From the NCBI GenBank assembly GCA_945952065.1, contig CAMFGY010000007.1, forward strand, positions 150,801 through 214,800: a DNA stretch of 64,000 nucleotides. The letters are read 5' to 3'. The stretch's first letter is position 1. Every line of letters begins with the position of its first letter. The notes beneath the pieces are model-generated. The model was not told the DNA's origin. It did no database searches and worked only from the letters and a program-made list of their open reading frames with translations. The DNA comes from an uncultured Burkholderiales bacterium (GTDB taxonomy: Bacteria; Pseudomonadota; Gammaproteobacteria; Burkholderiales; Burkholderiaceae_C). Positions 10,110 through 19,056 of this stretch are shown here, piece by piece. Position numbers and translations under genes: made by a program.

Positions 10110-11999
10110 ATGGCCTCCAAATCTGCAAGCACTTCTTCCAGCCCTGCTCTGCCCTCCAAGTTCCCGGAGGCAGAGCCCGCCAGGCCCAGCGCCTGGGACA
10201 GCCAAGACAAGCCCAAGGGACAGCCGCGCTCCCTGAGTGGGCTTTGGCCTTTTTTGCGTCCCTATCGTCGGCACATCGGCTTGGCTTTGGTGTTCTTGCT
10301 GTTGGCCGCTTTGGCGACCTTGGCTTTTCCCGTCGCCTTGCGCGGCTTGGTGGACCAGGGCATGCAAAGCAGCAGCGTCAACGCAGCAAGCGCCGGCGCT
10401 GCCCAGCACGGCGAGCGCCTGATGGCTTTACGTGAGCACTTCTTGGCCTTGTTTGCCGTGGGTGCCGCCTTGGGACTGTTCTCCGCGGCCCGTTATTACA
10501 TGGTCACTTGGCTGGGCGAGCGGGTCACCGCGGACCTGCGCAGCGCGGTGTACCGCCATGTGCTCAAGCAGAGCCCGGAGTTTTTTGAGAGCACCCAAAC
10601 CGGCGAAGTGCTTTCTCGCATCACCACCGACACCACCGTGGTGCAAACCGTGGTGGGCTCCAGTTTCTCCATGGGCTTGCGCAGCACGGTGATGGGCGTG
10701 GGCGCCATGGTGATGTTGGTTGTCACCAATCCGCTGGTGATGACGCAAGTGTTGGGCATCTTGATCTTGGTGGTGTCGCCGGCGATTTATTTTGGCCGGC
10801 GGGTGCGCAAACTCAGCCGCGCCAGCCAAGACCGCGTGGCCGACACCAGCGCCATCGCCGCAGAAGTCTTGAACGCCGTGCCGGTTGTGCAGAGCTACAC
10901 CCAGGAAGTCGCGGAAGCCGAACGCTTTGCCCAGGCCAGTGAGAACGCCTTTGACACCGCCCGCAAGCGCGCCTTGGTGCGCGCCGGTTTGGTGGCCTTC
11001 ATCATCAGCGCCACGTTTGCGGCCTTGCTGTGGGGCTTGTATCAAGGCACCCAGGCCGTCATGGCTGGACGCATCAGCGCCGGTCATTTGGGACAAACCA
11101 TCGTCTATGTGATTCTTTTGGTCAGCAGCGTGGCCGTGCTGGCCGAGGTCTATGGCGACGTCTTGCGCGCCGCAGGCGCAACTGAGCGCTTGATGGAATT
11201 GCTGGCCAGCCGCAGCAAGGTGCAAGAACCCAGCGAGCCGCTCGCCCTGCCCGCGTCCGAAGGCGGCTTGGCCCTGCATCTGAACAAGCTCAGCTTCCAC
11301 TACCCGTCCCGGCCCCAGCAGGCCGCGCTGCAAGACTTTGAGCTGCAAGTTCGCCCGGGTGAAACCGTGGCCTTGGTCGGGCCCAGCGGCGCGGGCAAGA
11401 GCACGGTGCTGCAACTCTTGCTGCGTTTTTATGATCCGCAATCCGGCCTCATCAGCCTCAACGGTGTGCCCACCCAGCGGCTGCGCCTGCAAGAGTTGCG
11501 CGCGGCCATCGGCTTGGTGCCCCAAGACAGCGTGATTTTTTCGACCAGCGCCATGGAAAACATCCGTTATGGCCGCCCGCAAGCCTCGGACGCCGAAGTG
11601 ATCGCGGCCGCCAAGGCCGCGTTCGCCGATGAGTTCATCCAGCGCCTGCCCGAGGGCTATGCCAGCTTTTTGGGCGAGCGTGGCGTCAGGCTGTCGGGCG
11701 GTCAACGTCAACGCATCAGCATTGCCCGGGCCATTTTGAAGAACCCGCCGCTGCTCTTGCTGGACGAGGCCACCAGCGCGCTCGACGCCGAGAGCGAACG
11801 CATGGTGCAGGCCGCCCTGGAAGCAGCCATGCAGCACCGCAGCACCCTGGTGATCGCCCATCGTCTGGCCACGGTGCAGCGCGCCGACCGCATTGTGGTG
11901 ATGGAGCACGGGCGCATTGTCGAGATCGGCACGCATGCCGAACTGAGCGCGCGCGACGGGCTGTATGCACGGCTGGCGGCTTTGCAATTTGCCGCTTGA
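10110..11999 (+). CDS. ABC exporter, fused permease and ATPase (MsbA-like)
   Basis: A 629-residue half-transporter expected to work as a homodimer. A 45-residue polar N-terminus precedes a six-helix type I exporter membrane domain (from about 52, LALVFLLLAALATLAF), then the nucleotide-binding domain with Walker A GPSGAGKST (424-432), signature LSGGQRQRI, Walker B LLLLDEATSALD and the switch His in VIAHRL. The overall look is of the lipid/multidrug ABCB group (MsbA, LmrA). MsbA proper is usually next to lpxK, which is not the case here, so lipid A flipping is not assured and the substrate is open. Confidence 0.9.
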   Translation: MASKSASTSSSPALPSKFPEAEPARPSAWDSQDKPKGQPRSLSGLWPFLRPYRRHIGLALVFLLLAALATLAFPVALRGLVDQGMQSSSVNAASAGAAQHGERLMALREHFLALFAVGAALGLFSAARYYMVTWLGERVTADLRSAVYRHVLKQSPEFFESTQTGEVLSRITTDTTVVQTVVGSSFSMGLRSTVMGVGAMVMLVVTNPLVMTQVLGILILVVSPAIYFGRRVRKLSRASQDRVADTSAIAAEVLNAVPVVQSYTQEVAEAERFAQASENAFDTARKRALVRAGLVAFIISATFAALLWGLYQGTQAVMAGRISAGHLGQTIVYVILLVSSVAVLAEVYGDVLRAAGATERLMELLASRSKVQEPSEPLALPASEGGLALHLNKLSFHYPSRPQQAALQDFELQVRPGETVALVGPSGAGKSTVLQLLLRFYDPQSGLISLNGVPTQRLRLQELRAAIGLVPQDSVIFSTSAMENIRYGRPQASDAEVIAAAKAAFADEFIQRLPEGYASFLGERGVRLSGGQRQRISIARAILKNPPLLLLDEATSALDAESERMVQAALEAAMQHRSTLVIAHRLATVQRADRIVVMEHGRIVEIGTHAELSARDGLYARLAALQFAA

Positions 12000-12071
12000 G
12001 CCCTCATGAGCGCTCAGGCGCCGTCAAGAGCCCTCCACAAGCCTCAAAGCCAATCAGCTCGGATCAGAAAG

Positions 12072-12097
12072 AAAAAGCGGCCTCACATGGCGGCCGC
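12072..12097 (-). terminator. Rho-independent terminator of the 14.4-12.2 kb operon
   Basis: On the minus strand a GCGGCC/GGCCGC stem (12077-12082 with 12092-12097) with a nine-base loop is followed by TTTTTC. It sits about 70 bases beyond the stop codon of the DUF4136 lipoprotein gene and would end transcription of the three-gene minus-strand operon. Confidence 0.75.
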
Positions 12098-12163
12098 ATG
12101 GAGGGCGAGGATGAGCCCCTTGGCCGCCTTGCCCTCAGGCCAAGAAGCCAAGCACAGAGGCCA

Positions 12164-12784
12164 TTACGGCGCCTTGGGCGCGGCCACCGGAGCCGGCAAG
12201 GCCACCGGGTACTTGGCAAAAGCGGCTTTCACCGCAAGATCAATGCTGGTTTTGAGTTGGTCCAGGTCTTTTTGCGTGACGCTGTCGGTGACCACGCCTT
12301 CCCAAACCAATTGCTTGCGGGCCGCATCGACCACGTCAATGTTCAAAGTTCCTTCGGTGTACTGGGTGACGGTTTGCTGCTCGGCATACAAAGGCCAAGC
12401 GGTGTACATGCCGGCCCGGTAGCCGTAATAGCCCAAGCCCAGCATCGGCGACGGGGTCGACATGACGCGCATTTTTTCGTTCAGCGAGGCGCTGAAGTTC
12501 ACCAACAGCTGCGGCGAGGCAGCCTCATAGCGCAGGCCCCGCGCTTGCAACTCTTGCCGGGTGGCGTCTTTCAAATGCTGGCTGACGATGCTTTGGTAGC
12601 CGCCCCGATCGGTGCCCAAGGGATCGGCAAAGCCGAAAGTCTTGTACTGACTGAATTCGGCCGATTTGTCCAGATTGACACGCACTTGCGGGCCGCTGGC
12701 GCAGGCGCTCAGCAGCACGGCCACTGCGACCACGCCCAGGCCCAGCCGGGCGCGAGCTTGCGGGTTCGAGAGATTCATCACCAT
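12164..12784 (-). CDS. DUF4136 domain lipoprotein
   Basis: A 206-residue predicted outer-membrane or periplasmic lipoprotein. The signal sequence ends in the lipobox LLSAC with Cys28 as the lipidated residue, and the mature part shows the DUF4136 pattern (SAEFSQYKTFGFADP near the start, and FSASLNEKMRV then VWEGVVTDSVTQKDLDQL later). I chose ATG 12784 because GGAG lies nine bases upstream; the next ATG at 12778 is also possible, and the longer open frame upstream lacks conservation. It is the last gene of a minus-strand operon with two other exported proteins. Function of DUF4136 is unknown. Confidence 0.85.
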   Translation of the reverse strand: MVMNLSNPQARARLGLGVVAVAVLLSACASGPQVRVNLDKSAEFSQYKTFGFADPLGTDRGGYQSIVSQHLKDATRQELQARGLRYEAASPQLLVNFSASLNEKMRVMSTPSPMLGLGYYGYRAGMYTAWPLYAEQQTVTQYTEGTLNIDVVDAARKQLVWEGVVTDSVTQKDLDQLKTSIDLAVKAAFAKYPVALPAPVAAPKAP

Positions 12785-12833
12785 GAATGGCTTCTCCTTC
12801 AAAGACAAGAAAAAACGGCGGGAGCGCCCAGAT

Positions 12834-13508
12834 TCACTTCGAGGCTGCCGAAGCGGCGGCCTTGGCTGCCTTGGGTGCGCTGGCCTTGCCGTTGTTAGGG
12901 GCTTTGACGGGCGGCGCCTGCTCAATGCTGATGGCCATGGCTTCCACCATGGCCAGGCGTACTTCGTCGCCCACTTTGAGCTTGTTGATGTCGACATTGG
13001 CGGGCAATGCCAGCGTTTCGGTGCGCTTCACACCCCGCAAGGTGGCAGTGTTGGCCTTGTGATCCAGCGCCGTGATGACGGCCAAGACTTCCACCGTGTG
13101 GCCGGCCGCCAAGGCTTGGCCGCCGGCGGATTCGACACGCCCTTCCGAGGCCGACTCCACCCGCTCGCGAATACCGCTCTTGCTGGTGGGCTCCAGTGCT
13201 GCGGCAATGGCCGTGGCATAACGGATCACCAGATCGTCACCGACGCGCAGTTTTTCAAAGTTCTGCATTTCGGCAGGGACCTTGACAGTGCTCAAACGGC
13301 CTTTGGGGCCGCGCAGAGTCAGCAAGCGATTGCCCGCATCCAATTCCAGCACACGCGCGCGGTACTCAATTTCAGCGCCCTTCATGCGCGCGCCATCGGT
13401 TTTGGCGCTGACGGTATTGGTGCTGATGCCTTGGGCCTGAGCCGCGAAGGACAAGCCGGTGCTCGCAGCCACGATGCAGGCCAGGGCAAGGGAAGACAGA
13501 CGGTTCAT
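12834..13508 (-). CDS. Exported protein with an internally duplicated domain
   Basis: A 224-residue protein with a clear Sec signal peptide (MNRLSSLALA to AAQAQG). I do not recognise a named family. The mature part contains two related copies of about 60 residues: VLELDAGNRLLTLRGPKG…VPAEMQNFEKLRVGDDL…ATAIA and VITALDHKANTATLRGVKR…LPANVDINKLKVGDEV…VEAMA. Each copy looks like a small beta-barrel unit ending in a K-V-G-D turn, separated by a Ser/Glu/Arg-rich linker. The C-terminus is a Lys/Ala-rich tail (APKAAKAAASAAS). It lies 50 bp upstream of the DUF4136 gene and 30 bp downstream of the YbaY/META gene, so the three are likely cotranscribed. Confidence 0.75.
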   Translation of the reverse strand: MNRLSSLALACIVAASTGLSFAAQAQGISTNTVSAKTDGARMKGAEIEYRARVLELDAGNRLLTLRGPKGRLSTVKVPAEMQNFEKLRVGDDLVIRYATAIAAALEPTSKSGIRERVESASEGRVESAGGQALAAGHTVEVLAVITALDHKANTATLRGVKRTETLALPANVDINKLKVGDEVRLAMVEAMAISIEQAPPVKAPNNGKASAPKAAKAAASAASK

Positions 13509-13538
13509 TGAAATTCCAATACAAGTCAAAGACAAAAA

Positions 13539-14453
13539 TCAGTGCAAAGCCACTGCATCGAAGCGCGCTGCCGTGCGCTGATCCAGGATCAGCAGCAATC
13601 GATCAGCGTCAATGCGATACGCCGGCTGGGCCATCAAGACCTGATTCAATTGCATCAGCAAGCGCTGCGCGAGCTCGGGACAGGTGCTCATGGTACCCGC
13701 CATAGCGTCGAATTTCAGCGTATCGGCCGACAATTGATAAGGCAGCTCAGTGCTGCCGCAGGCGGCGCGTATCCTCGCTCGCCCTGTGTGAGTGAGCAAG
13801 GTCAGGCTGAAGTCGCCCAAGGCTTCATAGGGCGTGCCCCGCAGCGTTTGGCCGTCCAATTCGACCAACTTCCAGTAGGTGTTGAGCAAAGCCGCGTGGG
13901 CTGGCCGCGGCGCAAGCTCAGGCGTCACGCCCACCGGCCCCACGGCACTGAGCGCAATCAGCAAACCCCTGTCCTTTTCAGGCTGCGCCGAGCTGGTAAG
14001 AACCGGGTGCATTTGGGTGCTGGTGAAACGCAGCTGTCCCGCCTCATGAAGGCTCACCCGCAAAGCGTAACGCGCCCTCGGGTCCAGTGTCTGTGGCGCC
14101 ACCTCGATGTGGAAGTCCAGCGCGGCCTCTGTGGGCAGCAAGGTCTGCTTCACTTCACTCAGCAAGCGGGCCGGGGCGCCAGCCCGGGCGATGTCCTCCA
14201 CCCGCACGGTAAAGAGCGCTGGGCGCGGCAGTGTGGCGCCTTGCGGCAGGACGGCCCGGCCGCTGACCGAGCGCAGCGGCTGGGCCTGCGGCGGCTCCGG
14301 CGAGGTGGCGTCAGCGCTGAGCGACAGAGTGCCAATGAGGCCGGCACAACAAAGCCGCCCGAGTGGCCCCAGCAGCGGCGGCGCCCCGCGGCGCACGAAA
14401 CAGTGCATGAAGCGGCGCATCCAGCAGCGCCATGAGTTCATCGGCAAGAGCAT
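13539..14453 (-). CDS. YbaY-like plus META/HslJ-domain exported protein
   Basis: A 304-residue protein with a hydrophobic leader (about 25-48). The first module (VSGRAVLPQGATLPRPALFTVRVEDIA) matches the YbaY-type lipoprotein pattern. The second, starting at NTYWKLVELDGQTLRGTPY with AACGSTELPYQLS and TMSTCPELAQRLLMQL, matches META/HslJ domains, which occur in heat-shock, stress and secreted motility proteins. The same two-module layout is known in proteobacterial envelope proteins of unknown role. ATG 14453 directly follows an in-frame stop and is the earliest start; the internal ATGs at 14441, 14420 and 14408 cannot be excluded because no good ribosome site is visible. First gene of the operon. 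Confidence 0.75.
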   Translation of the reverse strand: MLLPMNSWRCWMRRFMHCFVRRGAPPLLGPLGRLCCAGLIGTLSLSADATSPEPPQAQPLRSVSGRAVLPQGATLPRPALFTVRVEDIARAGAPARLLSEVKQTLLPTEAALDFHIEVAPQTLDPRARYALRVSLHEAGQLRFTSTQMHPVLTSSAQPEKDRGLLIALSAVGPVGVTPELAPRPAHAALLNTYWKLVELDGQTLRGTPYEALGDFSLTLLTHTGRARIRAACGSTELPYQLSADTLKFDAMAGTMSTCPELAQRLLMQLNQVLMAQPAYRIDADRLLLILDQRTAARFDAVALH

Positions 14454-14684
14454 CCCGGTTCAGCCTGCGAAGGCCTCCTGCAAAACGGCGGCTTGACTGT
14501 ACCTGCTTCTGACCCGGCCAGCGGACGGGCCCCGGGGCCACGCTGCCCGCCGCTGCACGGGTTCTTGCCAGGGCCGTGCTGTCAATTTGCCCCGTTATAG
14601 TCAGCCAGCCTGCTGCGTCGCGTGAGCGCGCGCTGCTGCAGCACCGCTCTTGCCGGCCCAGCCACTTTTGACGGAAACAGCACC

Positions 14685-15914
14685 ATGGCTCCAATCAAGC
14701 TTGCTCTCCTTGTGCCCCGAAACCCAGCCTCTGGCGCTTGGCTTCTGATCCCGGTGTTTGCCATGCTGCTGAGCTTGAGTGCTTGCCAGAAGAAGGAAGC
14801 GGCGGCGCCCAAGGCCCTGCCGCCGGCACCGGTCAAGGTGGTGGCCTCGCGCGTCGAGACCGTGCCGGTGAATAACGAGTATGTCGGTCGGGTTGCGGCC
14901 TATCGTTCGGTCGAGGTGCGTGCCCGAGTCGAAGGCATTTTGGAGCGGCGCCATTTTGTCGAAGGGGCCGAGGTCAAAAAAGGCGATCTGCTCTACACCA
15001 TCGACCCCACCCCCTATCGCATCGCCTTGAATGATGCGCAGGCCGACCAAGCCCGCAGTGCGGCCAATCTGGCCAGCGCCCGCGCCAAAGAACGCCGTTT
15101 GGCGCCGCTGGTGAAAGAAAACGCCATCAGCCAGCAGGACTATGACGACGCGCTCACCGCGGTCAAGCAAACCGAAGCCTTGTTGGCCGTGTCTAACGCC
15201 AATGTCGAACGGGCTCAGACCAATCTGGGTTACACCCGTGTCACGGCAACTGAGTCCGGCAAGATTGGCGCCGCCTTGGTGCCCGAAGGGCGACTGGTGG
15301 GGCGTGGCGAATCAACCCATCTGACCACGGTGGACCGCCTGGATCAGGTCTATGTCAACTTCAATGTGGCCGACCGTGACGCCTTGATTCTGCGGCGTGA
15401 GTTGAGCGCCGGGCGGGTGAAAACCGGCGAAGGCACCGGCAGCGCCCAGGCTCGCCTCTACCTGCCGGATGGCAGCGAGTTTGAGCGCAGCGGTCGTTTG
15501 GATTTTTCAGAGTCGCAAGTCAACCCCAGCACGGGCACCATCACCTTGCGCGTGGTGATGCCCAATCCTTCGCAAAAGCTCTTGCCGGGCATGTATGTGC
15601 GGGTGGTCTACACCGCCGGAGCGCGGCCGGGCACGATTCTGATTCCTCAAAAAGCCGTCATCAAAACCCCCACCGGCCATATCGCCTGGGTCGTCGGGCC
15701 TGAGAATAGGGTGGAGCGCCGCGATCTGGTGGTCGGCGAGTGGTTGAAGAGCGACTGGATCATTGAAAAAGGCCTGGGCGCCGGTGAGCAGGTGGTGGTG
15801 GAAGGCCTGCATCGCTTGCAGCAAGGTGCGGTGGTCAGCCCCTCGCCCTGGGTGCCTGGGCCGGCGGCGTCGGCGACAGCAGCCGCCCCCGCTTCCATCG
15901 GCGCGAGCCGCTGA
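14685..15914 (+). CDS. RND efflux periplasmic adaptor lipoprotein (MexE/AcrA type)
   Basis: A 409-residue membrane-fusion protein linking an inner-membrane RND pump to its outer-membrane channel. The signal ends in lipobox LSAC (Cys34), giving inner-membrane lipid anchoring. It then shows the barrel/lipoyl part (YVGRVAAYRSVEVRARVEG, EGAEVKKGDLLYTID), an alpha-helical hairpin rich in Ala/Gln, and the distal lipoyl half (NLGYTRVTATESGKIG). I start at ATG 14685; upstream in-frame codons are not conserved. It is the first gene of the operon with the pump 16 bp downstream and the NodT channel after that. No regulator is adjacent. Confidence 0.94.
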   Translation: MAPIKLALLVPRNPASGAWLLIPVFAMLLSLSACQKKEAAAPKALPPAPVKVVASRVETVPVNNEYVGRVAAYRSVEVRARVEGILERRHFVEGAEVKKGDLLYTIDPTPYRIALNDAQADQARSAANLASARAKERRLAPLVKENAISQQDYDDALTAVKQTEALLAVSNANVERAQTNLGYTRVTATESGKIGAALVPEGRLVGRGESTHLTTVDRLDQVYVNFNVADRDALILRRELSAGRVKTGEGTGSAQARLYLPDGSEFERSGRLDFSESQVNPSTGTITLRVVMPNPSQKLLPGMYVRVVYTAGARPGTILIPQKAVIKTPTGHIAWVVGPENRVERRDLVVGEWLKSDWIIEKGLGAGEQVVVEGLHRLQQGAVVSPSPWVPGPAASATAAAPASIGASR

Positions 15915-15930
15915 TCCGAAAGGCCCGACC

Positions 15931-18900
15931 ATGGGATTCTTCGTCAAACGCCCGGTGATGGCGACCGTCATCGCCCTGCTCTTCATCTTGATCGGCCTGC
16001 TGGCCAGCCGCCAGTTGGCGGTGGAGCAATACCCCAATGTGGCACCGCCGCAGGTGCAGATCACCGCGACCTACCCCGGTGCCAGCCCCGAAACCCTGGA
16101 AACCACGGTGGCCGCGCCGCTGGAGCGCGAGATGAATGGCATCGCTGGCCTGCTCTATATGCAAAGCACCAGCTCGGCCAGTGGGTTGATGCAGCTGCAG
16201 GTTTTCTTCCAGCCGGGCACCGATCTGGATCTGGCGGCGGTCGAGGTCAACAACCGCGCCAAGCGCGTAGAGACGCTGTTGCCGCAAGAGGTGTTGCGCA
16301 ATGGCTTGCGGGTGGACAAAACCAATCCACAAATCCTGCAGGTGCTGGTGCTGCAGTCAGAAGACCCGCGTTTTGACCGCACCTATATTGCCAACTTGGC
16401 CAACAGCCAGGTCGTGAATGAACTCAAGCGCCTGCCAGGCGCCGGTGATGTGTCCTTGTTTGCCGCGCCCTATGCCATGCGCCTGTGGCTGGACCCCGAC
16501 CGGCTGGCCAAATACCGCCTCACGGCGGCCGATGTGGGCAATGCGGTGCGCGAACAGAACCAGAACTTCGCCGTCGGCGAGATTGGTCAGTCGCCGGCTG
16601 ACAACGGCCAGAGCCTGACCTTTCCGGTGCAGACCGCAGGCGGCCTCACCGAAGTGGAGCAATTCAAAAACATCGTCATCCGCGCCCTGCCCGATGGCTC
16701 GGTGGTGCGGGTGCGTGATGTGGCGCGGGTGGAGCTGGGCGCGGACGACTATCAGTTCGAGTCGCGCTTGAACGGCAAGCCGGCGGTGGCCATTGGGGTT
16801 TATCTGCGTCCGGGCGGCAATGCCCTGGAATTGGCCAAGGCCTTGAAGACGCGCATGGACCAGCTGACCCTGGCCTTCCCGCGTGAGATCAAATGGTCGA
16901 TCAGCTACGACACCACCAAATTTGTCACCGCCTCGGTGGAATTGGTCAAGCACACCTTCATCGAAGCCTTTGTTTTGGTCTTGGTGGTGGTCTATCTCTT
17001 CCTGGGCAGCATGCGGGCCACGGTGATCCCCTTGCTGGCCATTCCGGTCTCGATCGTGGGCACCATGGCCGGGCTGCTATTGGCCGGTTTTTCGATCAAT
17101 ATGCTCACGCTGTTTGGCTTGGTGCTGGCCATTGGCATCGTGGTGGACGACGCCATCGTGGTGGTGGAGGCGGTCGAGAAGATCATGCACGACGAGCATT
17201 TGGACGCCACCAGCGCCGCCATCAAAGCCATGCAAGGCATTGGCAGCGCCATCGTCGGCGTGACAGCGGTGATCTGCGCGGTGTTTGTGCCGATTGCCTT
17301 CTTGGGCGGCGTGACCGGCACCTTGTACAAACAATTCGCCATCACCATCACCTTCGCCACCTTGCTCTCGGCCATCACCGCCTTGACGCTGACCCCGGCA
17401 CTGTGCGCCCTGATCCTCAAGCCCGGCATGCACAAGCTCAAGCCCATCCAGGCCTTTGACCGTTTTTTTGAGCGCGTCACCGGCGGCTATGTTGTGGGCG
17501 TGAAGCTGCTGCTGGGGCGCAAGCTGATCGCATGGCTGGTCTACGGCGGCCTGATCGCTGGCGTGATGTTTTTGTTCAGCGCCATCCCGGGCGGCTTTGT
17601 GCCCGAGGAAGACAAGGGCACCATCTATGTGGCGGTGGACCTGCCAGCCGGGGCCTCGCATGAACGCACGCGTGAGGCCTTGAAGAAGGCCGAAGCCATT
17701 TTGGCCAGCGAAGACGCCATCCAAGACAGCACTGCGATCTTGGGCTTCTCGATCTTTTATCGCTATGCCAATCAGGCCTTTGTCTTCACCACCCTCAAAC
17801 CCTGGGATCAGCGCAACACGCCCGAGACCCGCGTCGCCGGTCTGATCAAACGCCTGAACCAAAAATTCGCGGGCATCACCGAGGCGCGCGTCTTCGCATT
17901 GAATGAGCCGCCGATTTCCGGCATGGGCAATGTGGCCGGATTTGATTACCGGCTGCTGTCGCTGGACGGCGACCGCGCCAAGCTCAACGCCGCCACCCAA
18001 GCCATGGCCGGCGCAGCCGCCAAAGACTCGCGACTGCTGGGCGCCCGCAGCGTGGCCGCGCCCGAGGTGCAAACCCTGTTCCTCGATGTGGATCGCAACA
18101 AAGCCAAAGCGCTGGGCGTCTCGGTGCCCGATCTCTATGCCACCGTGGGCACCTTGATGGGCTCGGCCTTCGTCAACCAATTCACCGCCTTTGGCACCAA
18201 TCTCAAAGTCAAGATGCAAGCGGAACAAAGCTTTCGCTCCGACCCCGCCGCGCTGGAGCGTTTCCAGATCCGCAACAGCAACGGCGACTTGGTGCCGCTG
18301 GCGGCCTTGATGCGCACCGAATGGCGCTCTGCACCCATCGCCCTGACCCGCTACAACGGCTATCCCTCGGTGCAACTCAATGGCGGCCCGGCGCCCGGCC
18401 GCAGCTCTGGCGAGGCCTTGCAGGCCATGGAAGAGCTCTCTGCCAGTACCTTGCCCGAAGGCACCAGCTTTGAATGGAGCGGGCAGTCGCTGCAGGAGCG
18501 CTCAGCCGGCGCGCAATCAGCCGGGATCTTTGCCCTCTCCTTGATTTTTGTGTTCTTGTTCCTGGCCGCTTTGTATGAGAGTTGGACCTTGCCGGTGGCG
18601 GTGTTCCTGATCGTACCCATCGCCATTCTGGGCGCCCTGATCGCCCTGCTCTTGCGTCAGTCGCCCAATGATGTGTTCTTCCAGGTGAGCTTGATCACGC
18701 TGGTGGGCTTGGCGGGCAAGAACGGCATTTTGATCGTCGAATTTGCCAAGCAGCAGTACGAGTCGGGCAAAGGCTTTGTCGAGGCTGCCATCGAGGCCGG
18801 CCGCCAGCGTTTGCGGCCCATTGTGATGACTTCGCTGGCGTTTATTCTGGGCGTTTTGCCGCTGGTCAAGGCCACCGGAGCGGGGGCTGCTACACAGCAT

Positions 18901-18972
18901 TCGGTGGGCACCGGCATCTTGGGTGGCATGTTGGCCGCCACCTTGGTGGGCGTGTTTTTCACGCCGCTCTTC
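15931..18972 (+). other. Pump membrane/periplasmic core region of the RND gene below
   Basis: This span of the RND pump gene covers the two six-helix membrane bundles and both large periplasmic loops. The proton-relay pair is visible as Asp406-Asp407 in GIVVDDAIVVVE of the fourth helix. The remaining 3' end codes a short cytoplasmic tail ending in a Pro/Glu-rich stretch. Confidence 0.6.
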
Positions 18973-19056
18973 TATGTAGCGATGATGAGTTGGTTTGGTG
19001 GCAAAGCCAAAGTAGCAGACAAGCCCAGCGACCCAGCCGAGGAGCTGCAGCCATGA
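15931..19056 (+). CDS. HAE1-family RND multidrug efflux pump (MexF/AcrB type)
   Basis: A 1041-residue proton-driven inner-membrane pump that takes drugs and other hydrophobic compounds from the periplasm or membrane. Length and layout are standard for AcrB/MexF: N-terminal helix FFVKRPVMATVIALLF, PYPGA-type motif (here TYPGASPETLE), Asp406-Asp407 in helix 4, and the repeated fold in the second half (FEWSGQSLQE, LVGLAGKNGILIVEFA). ATG 15931 follows the adaptor stop by 16 bp. The stop codon overlaps the start of the channel gene as ATGA, so translation is coupled. Best guess is a MexEF-OprN/BpeEF-OprC-like system; the substrates are unknown. Confidence 0.95.
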   Translation: MGFFVKRPVMATVIALLFILIGLLASRQLAVEQYPNVAPPQVQITATYPGASPETLETTVAAPLEREMNGIAGLLYMQSTSSASGLMQLQVFFQPGTDLDLAAVEVNNRAKRVETLLPQEVLRNGLRVDKTNPQILQVLVLQSEDPRFDRTYIANLANSQVVNELKRLPGAGDVSLFAAPYAMRLWLDPDRLAKYRLTAADVGNAVREQNQNFAVGEIGQSPADNGQSLTFPVQTAGGLTEVEQFKNIVIRALPDGSVVRVRDVARVELGADDYQFESRLNGKPAVAIGVYLRPGGNALELAKALKTRMDQLTLAFPREIKWSISYDTTKFVTASVELVKHTFIEAFVLVLVVVYLFLGSMRATVIPLLAIPVSIVGTMAGLLLAGFSINMLTLFGLVLAIGIVVDDAIVVVEAVEKIMHDEHLDATSAAIKAMQGIGSAIVGVTAVICAVFVPIAFLGGVTGTLYKQFAITITFATLLSAITALTLTPALCALILKPGMHKLKPIQAFDRFFERVTGGYVVGVKLLLGRKLIAWLVYGGLIAGVMFLFSAIPGGFVPEEDKGTIYVAVDLPAGASHERTREALKKAEAILASEDAIQDSTAILGFSIFYRYANQAFVFTTLKPWDQRNTPETRVAGLIKRLNQKFAGITEARVFALNEPPISGMGNVAGFDYRLLSLDGDRAKLNAATQAMAGAAAKDSRLLGARSVAAPEVQTLFLDVDRNKAKALGVSVPDLYATVGTLMGSAFVNQFTAFGTNLKVKMQAEQSFRSDPAALERFQIRNSNGDLVPLAALMRTEWRSAPIALTRYNGYPSVQLNGGPAPGRSSGEALQAMEELSASTLPEGTSFEWSGQSLQERSAGAQSAGIFALSLIFVFLFLAALYESWTLPVAVFLIVPIAILGALIALLLRQSPNDVFFQVSLITLVGLAGKNGILIVEFAKQQYESGKGFVEAAIEAGRQRLRPIVMTSLAFILGVLPLVKATGAGAATQHSVGTGILGGMLAATLVGVFFTPLFYVAMMSWFGGKAKVADKPSDPAEELQP

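Noticed and set aside
10428..11987. Long open frame of 519 codons on the minus strand opposite the ABC exporter
   Set aside because: His/Gly/Gln-rich with no family motif; typical of the antisense frame in GC-rich coding DNA, and the plus strand has all ABC motifs.
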